64,000 nt of DNA, taken from Streptomyces sp. GESEQ-35 (GTDB lineage: Bacteria; Actinomycetota; Actinomycetes; Streptomycetales; Streptomycetaceae). The stretch spans positions 1 through 64,000 of the forward strand of contig NZ_JAFFSX010000012.1 in the NCBI RefSeq assembly GCF_017948485.1, read 5' to 3'. The number at the start of each line of letters is the position of its first letter. Positions within the stretch are counted from its first letter, which is position 1. This document shows positions 59,579-64,000 of the stretch, one piece after another. The position numbers and the translations under genes are program-made. The notes under the pieces are model-generated. The model saw only the letters and a list, made by a program, of their open reading frames with translations. It had not been told where the DNA came from and made no database searches.

Positions 59579-60080
59579 GAGGTGATGGTAGTCCGCGGAT
59601 GACAAGAGCCGGGGTGTGATCGGCGAGCCGAATTCTTACCGTCCCATGGAGCGATTCTTACCTTGGGATACTTCCGGCCGAACCTGCGGCTCCACGATGC
59701 GAATGCACAGGGACCTTGGAAAGTATGCTTGCGGTTCCGCCGACACCTGTGATCCGTGTCTCAAGTCCTTCCATATCCGGCGGTGTCCTGCCTTATGGTG
59801 AACGAACGCCTGTAGCACCGCGGGGACCTTTGGCGAGTACTTGACGCTGAAGGTCTCTTTTGTGTGCGGGCTGGCCCCGGCCAGCCTTGAAAGGAATGAC
59901 CTGTGGCCGGGCCCCCAGTCGGTGGGGGCGTGGATCCCGGTGGGCACCGTCCACCGTTCCGTAACCCGGAGCGGACTCCCCGTGGGCGTGGGGGTGGACG
60001 GACCGTCCCGGCCGGTGCCGGCCTCCCCCCACCGGGCGCGCATCGCTCTTGGAGCGCGTCCCGACCAGCAAGGATCGACC
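59579..60080. other. long intergenic region between response regulator and peptide transporter
   Basis: 502 bases without a credible gene. The part near the regulator holds the ATTCTTACC repeats. The middle is AT-richer (CTTGGAAAGTATGCTTGCGG near 59714; TTGACGCTGAAGG near 59842) and may contain the transporter promoter. From 59870 to 60060 the sequence is GC-rich with small hairpins (CCCCCAGTCGGTGGGGG at 59918-59934), so the transporter mRNA may have a long structured leader. AAGGATCGACC precedes the ATG at 60081. Confidence 0.4.
59632..59662. promoter_or_regulatory. direct repeats upstream of the response regulator gene
   Basis: Two exact copies of ATTCTTACC (59632-59640 and 59654-59662; GGTAAGAAT on the minus strand), 22 bases start to start, which is two helical turns. 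They lie 54-84 bases upstream of the response-regulator start and fit an OmpR-type dimer site, possibly for autoregulation. Confidence 0.45.
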
Positions 60081-61619
60081 ATGGCGTCCAGCCTGACGAA
60101 GGACTCGGCCTCACCGGGCACCCCCGGCTCCGAGAAGACCTTCTTCGGCCACCCCCGCGGACTGGCCACTCTCTTCATGACCGAGATGTGGGAGCGGTTC
60201 TCCTACTACGGCATGAAGGCCCTGCTCACCGTCTACCTGCTCTCCGGCGGCCCCGGCGCCGGCAAGGACAGCATGGGCGGCGGCCTCGCCATGGACGTGG
60301 CCACCACGACGGTGATCGTCTCTGTCTACTCGGCGATGGTCTACCTGCTCGCCATGCCCGGCGGCTGGCTCGGTGACCGCGTCTGGGGCCCCCGCAAGAC
60401 GGTGGCCATCGCCGCCGTCACGATCATGGCAGGCCACCTCGTGCTGGCACTGCCCGGCGGCCAGGCACCGTTCTTCGCCGGTCTGGCGTTGGTCGCGGCC
60501 GGTTCCGGTCTGCTCAAGGCCAACATCTCCACGATGGTCGGCCACCTGTACGACGGCCCTGAGGACCCGCGCCGCGACGGCGGCTTCACGATCTTCTACA
60601 TGGGCATCAACGCGGGTGCGTTCTTCGCCCCGCTGGCCATCGGCACCGTCGGCCAAGAGGTCAACTGGCACCTCGGCTTCGGCATGGCCGCGGTCGGCAT
60701 GGCGATCGGTCTGGCCGCCTTCCTGCTCGGCACCCGCCACCTGAGCCCGCAGAGCAGCGTCGTCCCGAAGCCGCTGGCGGCCGAGGAGCGCGCGGTCTGG
60801 CTGCGCAAGGGCCTGCTCTGGCTGATCGCCGCTGCCGTGTTCTACGGCGTCGTCGGCTACACCGGTCACTTCACCCTGAACTGGGCGATGATCCCGCTCA
60901 CGGTCATCGGCCTGATCGTCCCGGCCGGCGTGCTGCTGCGCATCAAGCGGGACAAGGAACTGACGGCCACCGAGCAGTCGAAGATGTCCGGCTACATCTG
61001 GTTCTTCGTCGCGGCAGCCGTGTTCTGGATGATCTACGACCAGGGCGCGTCCACGGTCCAGGCGTTCGGCGAGGGCAAGGCGGCGGGCTCGCTGCTCGGC
61101 TTCGACTTCCCGTCCTCCTGGTACCAGTCGCTGAACCCGCTGTTCATCATGGCGCTGGCCCCGGTGTTCGCCTGGGTGTGGCTGTGGCTGAACCGCAACG
61201 GCAAGGAGCCGAGCACCATCGTGAAGTTCGCGATGGGACTGGTCCTGATCGGTGTCTCGTTCTTCTTCTTCCTGATCCCGCTCGGCATGGCGGCGAACGG
61301 CACCGCGGTCAGCCCGATGTGGCTGGTCGGCATCTACTTCATCCAGACCGTCGGTGAGCTGTGCCTGTCACCGGTCGGCCTGTCGGTGACGACGAAGATG
61401 GCCCCGGCCAAGTACGCCAGCCAGATGATGGGCGTGTGGTTCCTCGCGGTCACCGCGGGCGACTCGATCACCAGCCTGCTGTCCAACCCGGCCATAGCCG
61501 GTGTCGACCTGGGCGGCAAGGGCGCCGTCTTCGGAGAGGCGGCCCTCGCTGCCCTCGCCGGAGTCGCCGTGTGGATGTACCGCCGGAAGGTCAAGACACT
61601 GATGGGCGACGTGCGCTGA
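60081..61619 (+). CDS. POT/PTR family proton-dependent oligopeptide transporter
   Basis: A 512-residue transporter with about 14 hydrophobic segments. POT signatures are present: FMTEMWERFSYYGMKALL (ExxERFxYYG) in helix 1, the GGWLGDRVWGPRKTV loop, FTIFYMGINAGAFFAPL (PTR2 motif), and TVGELCLSPVGLSVTTKMAP (helix 10). It imports di- and tripeptides with protons. ATG 60081 with AAGGA upstream; a longer reading into the leader is not family-like. A strong palindromic terminator follows. Confidence 0.94.
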   Translation: MASSLTKDSASPGTPGSEKTFFGHPRGLATLFMTEMWERFSYYGMKALLTVYLLSGGPGAGKDSMGGGLAMDVATTTVIVSVYSAMVYLLAMPGGWLGDRVWGPRKTVAIAAVTIMAGHLVLALPGGQAPFFAGLALVAAGSGLLKANISTMVGHLYDGPEDPRRDGGFTIFYMGINAGAFFAPLAIGTVGQEVNWHLGFGMAAVGMAIGLAAFLLGTRHLSPQSSVVPKPLAAEERAVWLRKGLLWLIAAAVFYGVVGYTGHFTLNWAMIPLTVIGLIVPAGVLLRIKRDKELTATEQSKMSGYIWFFVAAAVFWMIYDQGASTVQAFGEGKAAGSLLGFDFPSSWYQSLNPLFIMALAPVFAWVWLWLNRNGKEPSTIVKFAMGLVLIGVSFFFFLIPLGMAANGTAVSPMWLVGIYFIQTVGELCLSPVGLSVTTKMAPAKYASQMMGVWFLAVTAGDSITSLLSNPAIAGVDLGGKGAVFGEAALAALAGVAVWMYRRKVKTLMGDVR

Positions 61620-61631
61620 CGCACCGCCCCG

Positions 61632-61680
61632 CATACGGCGAGGGCCGCCGCACATGATGTGCGGCGGCCCTCGCCGTATG
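61632..61680. terminator. bidirectional terminator, 24-bp arms
   Basis: 49-base near-perfect palindrome: CATACGGCGAGGGCCGCC followed by GCACAT, one central base, then the exact complement ATGTGC and GGCGGCCCTCGCCGTATG. It lies between the convergent peptide-transporter and surface-protein genes. Confidence 0.95.
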
Positions 61681-61751
61681 ACGCGCGTCGGCCGTCAGGC
61701 CTTGGTCTCCACCCCAGAGGCCGCCCCGGCACGGTCACACCACCAACACCC

Positions 61752-63149
61752 TTACCGCAGCCGCCTCCCCGGCATGAACGTGAACACCGCGCCGCCCAGC
61801 AGTACGGCCGTCCCCGCCACCAGGCCCAGGGCCTTCAGGGTGCTGTGCTCGTCGGAGCCCGTGGCCGCCAGGCCGCCGTCCGTCGACGAGGAGCCGCCGC
61901 CGGAGGCCGAACCGGCCGAACCGGAGCCGCCGCCCGAAGCGCCGCTTGCCTGCTCGGTGGTGTCCAGGGTCAGGGAGACCTCCGACTTGGCCGGGGTGCA
62001 GGTCGTGGTCGTGCCGAGGGCCTCGATCGTGAGGACGCCCGGCGAGAGGGTGGACTCGCCGCTCGCGCCCGGCTTGTAGGTGCCGGTCAGGTCCGGGATC
62101 TCGATCGGGTCGCCCGATTTGATGGGCTCGGCGTTGGTGGGGCCCTCCACATGGACCGTGCCGGTGTCGGCGCCGCCCAGGGCCACCTCCATCGACGGCT
62201 TGACCGAATCGGCCGGGATGTCGGCGGGACTGTCCATCACCGACTTCTTGAACTGCACGGTGAGGTCGAAACTCCCGCCGCTCTTCTTGGCGTTGATCTG
62301 GACCGGCGAGGTCGCCTCCTTGTCACCGATCGGCGTCTTGCACTCGTACGGGACCTGGACCTCCTTGCCGGTGAAGTCGGTCTGGCCGCCGTCGTCCCCG
62401 CCGGTGCTGGAACCTCCGGTGTCCGAACCACCAGTGCCGGAACCGCCGCCGGTGTCGCCGCCGGTCTCGCTCTCAGTGGGGGACGCCGATCCGGTCGGCA
62501 GCGTCGGCACTCCGGTCGGCAGCGTCGGCAGCCCCGTCGGCAACCCTCCCGTCGTACCGCCCGAACTCCCGCCCCCGTCCGTCACCTTGATGGTCGCGGC
62601 CTTCTGCACCGTCTCCTTCGGAGAGCACTTGGTGTCCGTGGAGATCGGCTTGTTGACGTTGATGTTGTACGCGTCCGGCGTCAGCGTCACCTCACCGGCC
62701 GCCGTGAGCTTCAGCCTGCCCTTCATGTCGGACAGCTTCATGTCGCTGTTCTTGGGGATCGGCGGGTTGGTCCGCGGCCCCTCCATCGCGACGTTCCCGG
62801 TCTGGGCGCCCGCCGCCTTGAGGGTCCCGGTCGGCTGGACGGTGTCCTTCTCCAGATCGAGGATGTCGGGGTTCTTGGAGGCGGCCTGGACGAACTTCCA
62901 GGTGATCTCGACCTCGTCGCCGACCTTGGCCTCGGCGGGCGCGGTGATCTCCACCTTGGTCGTGCCCTGGACCGGCGGCAGTCCGGAGATCGCCGGCGGA
63001 ATGCACTCGGTGGCGTACGACACCTCGGCGGCCTGGGCGGGCGCGGCGGTGACACCGATCAGGATGCCCGCGCCGCCCAGCATCATGGCGACGCCCGCCG
63101 CGCCCGTTCTGCGTCCGCGGGCCGGTGTGACTCTCCTTGGCTTGCTCAC
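61752..63149 (-). CDS. LAATG-anchored surface protein with two repeated domains
   Basis: A 465-residue exported protein; GTG 63149 has AAGGGA upstream. Signal peptide at 1-40 (GAAGVAMMLGGAGILIGV, then APAQAA). Two related domains at about 42-185 and 265-410 each start with a Cys-containing strand and end C-S/T-P (VAMEGPRTNPPIP and VHVEGPTNAEPIK; TKCSPKE and TTCTPAK). A flexible linker with repeats (LPTGLPTLPTGVPTLPTG, then Gly/Ser/Thr) joins them. The C-terminus is a sortase signal: LAATGSDE, hydrophobic helix, basic RRLR, the LAxTG form used by class E sortases in Streptomyces. Its start overlaps the preceding gene by 4 bases. Ligand unknown. Confidence 0.87.
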   Translation of the reverse strand: MSKPRRVTPARGRRTGAAGVAMMLGGAGILIGVTAAPAQAAEVSYATECIPPAISGLPPVQGTTKVEITAPAEAKVGDEVEITWKFVQAASKNPDILDLEKDTVQPTGTLKAAGAQTGNVAMEGPRTNPPIPKNSDMKLSDMKGRLKLTAAGEVTLTPDAYNINVNKPISTDTKCSPKETVQKAATIKVTDGGGSSGGTTGGLPTGLPTLPTGVPTLPTGSASPTESETGGDTGGGSGTGGSDTGGSSTGGDDGGQTDFTGKEVQVPYECKTPIGDKEATSPVQINAKKSGGSFDLTVQFKKSVMDSPADIPADSVKPSMEVALGGADTGTVHVEGPTNAEPIKSGDPIEIPDLTGTYKPGASGESTLSPGVLTIEALGTTTTCTPAKSEVSLTLDTTEQASGASGGGSGSAGSASGGGSSSTDGGLAATGSDEHSTLKALGLVAGTAVLLGGAVFTFMPGRRLR

Positions 63150-64000
63150 GTCTGTCCCTTCCTGGTGGGAGTCGTAGGACTCGTCGGGCTGTCGTCGTGC
63201 GGTGCGGAGAGCTGACCGGCCGTGCCCGGATCGGCGTCCGGGGTGAACCACGGCAGGGTCGAAGTCGAAGTGGCGGGTACGTCGCTTCCCGTCGAGGAGT
63301 GGGTCAACTTCGGTAGGTGCAGGGCGAGTTCGGGCATACGGAGCCGCCCGCGGCCGGTACCGCGACGCGGCCGCACCCGGTCCACCACCGCCATCCCGAC
63401 GCGGAACACCGCCGCCGGCACGACCAGGCAGACCAGGACCCAGAACAGGGTCACGCCCCACGGCCGGCCCACGCCCCAGGGCTGCTCGGCGAGGACCTTC
63501 CCGCCGTACTTGAGCGAGACGGTGTAGTCGCCGTGCGCGCCGCCGGACAGCTCGACCGGCAGCTCGATGCGCGCCTTCCGGCCGGGCTCGACGGTGCCGC
63601 GCCACTGCTGGTCCTGCCACTCAGGGGCGAACACACCGTGCGAGGTGCCGACTTGGAAGACCGGGTTCTTGATGGTCGAGGTGCCGACATTGCCGACGGT
63701 GAAGACCAGCGAGCGCGTGGGCGGCGCCCCGAACCAGGTGAGCAGCCCACTGGACCCGTCGAGCCGGGTGTCCGTCAGCACCGACAGCCGCCCGCCGGCC
63801 GCCTCCGCCGGCAATGGCTCCACCGCATGCCCGGCGACCTGGAAGATGGCGTCCGCCTCGGCCTTCGCCCCGGTCACGGTGGCGACATGCACCACACAGG
63901 GACATGGCACCGGCGGCTCGGCGACCGGCAGCTTCCGCTCGAACCGGCCCTCGCCGTCCGTCGTCACCGCCCTTCCGTCCGCGTTGGCACAGGAGTTGGT
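63146..64000 (-). CDS. membrane protein, partial (start beyond the right edge)
   Basis: An open frame of 284 codons running off the right edge. The visible part starts with a secreted beta-rich segment containing cysteines (SCANADGRAVTTDGEGRF; PPVPCPCVVHVATVTG), then two immunoglobulin-like stretches (LVFTVGNVGTSTIKNPVFQVG; RIELPVELSGGAHGDYTVSL), one membrane helix at VTLFWVLVCLVVPAAVF, and a basic then Pro/Ser-rich cytosolic tail. The first segment vaguely resembles a neocarzinostatin-type fold, but I am not sure. Its stop overlaps the LAATG-protein start by 4 bases, so the two form an operon and may work together at the surface. Confidence 0.8.
   Translation of the reverse strand, partial: TNSCANADGRAVTTDGEGRFERKLPVAEPPVPCPCVVHVATVTGAKAEADAIFQVAGHAVEPLPAEAAGGRLSVLTDTRLDGSSGLLTWFGAPPTRSLVFTVGNVGTSTIKNPVFQVGTSHGVFAPEWQDQQWRGTVEPGRKARIELPVELSGGAHGDYTVSLKYGGKVLAEQPWGVGRPWGVTLFWVLVCLVVPAAVFRVGMAVVDRVRPRRGTGRGRLRMPELALHLPKLTHSSTGSDVPATSTSTLPWFTPDADPGTAGQLSAPHDDSPTSPTTPTRKGQT

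Overview
The window is a high-GC chromosomal segment from a Streptomyces-type actinomycete. The evidence is strong GC bias, frequent GTG/TTG starts, a complete 87-residue WhiB, F420 biosynthesis genes, an rRNA-operon leader of Streptomyces type at the left edge, and a gene order (sahH - manA - manB - whiB - cofDE - LCP genes - purEK - two-component system) that I recall from the S. coelicolor SCO3020-3065 region. Apart from the tandem LCP duplication and short intergenic repeats, I see no insertion sequence, phage, CRISPR array or tRNA gene.

Layout. 1-360: promoter and leader of an rRNA operon transcribed leftward; the 16S gene lies outside the window. 0.4-3.2 kb: SpoIIM-like and RDD membrane proteins. 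3.4-7.5 kb: sahH and a one-piece fructose-type PTS permease. 7.6-13 kb: cation efflux protein, then manA, a SIS-domain protein, a Trm112-like mini-protein (56 aa) and manB, which supply sugar phosphates. 13-21 kb: lactate permease, DUF3499, a metallopeptidase-like protein, a secreted DUF5719-like protein and a giant polytopic glycosyltransferase. 21.4 kb: whiB. 22-25 kb: a cysteine-rich upstream ORF, a cysteine dioxygenase, and cofD/cofE. 25-30 kb: AlkA glycosylase, mannose-1-phosphate guanylyltransferase, a secreted PGRP amidase and a TIGR03089 protein.

30-43 kb holds seven LytR-CpsA-Psr (LCP) proteins, with a glycosyltransferase and a decayed thioesterase between them. Four of the seven arose by tandem duplication of a two-gene unit of about 3.6 kb. 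With ManA/ManB, the nucleotidyltransferase, UDP-glucose dehydrogenase (46 kb), the glycosyltransferases and the GtrA protein, the region reads as a cell-wall glycopolymer synthesis and attachment neighbourhood.

43-52 kb: a cytosolic copper-storage (Csp-type) protein, a SAM methyltransferase, an acyl-CoA dehydrogenase, UDP-glucose dehydrogenase, and a compact five-gene set (anchored His-rich protein, CopC-CopD fusion, cupredoxin with a duplicated unknown C-terminal module, YceI-like protein, membrane-anchored cupredoxin) that looks like an extracytoplasmic copper/redox system. 52-57 kb: a VOC protein, an M19 dipeptidase paralogue in which every metal ligand is replaced, a MerR regulator, an intact M19 dipeptidase, and purE/purK. 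57-64 kb: GtrA, a histidine kinase/response regulator pair, a POT peptide transporter, and a LAATG-anchored surface protein overlapping a partial membrane-protein gene at the right edge.

Main points for follow-up: the poly-Cys leader ORF before cysteine dioxygenase, the duplicated LCP unit with covarying terminator hairpins, the cupredoxin cluster, and the pseudo-dipeptidase next to its active paralogue.
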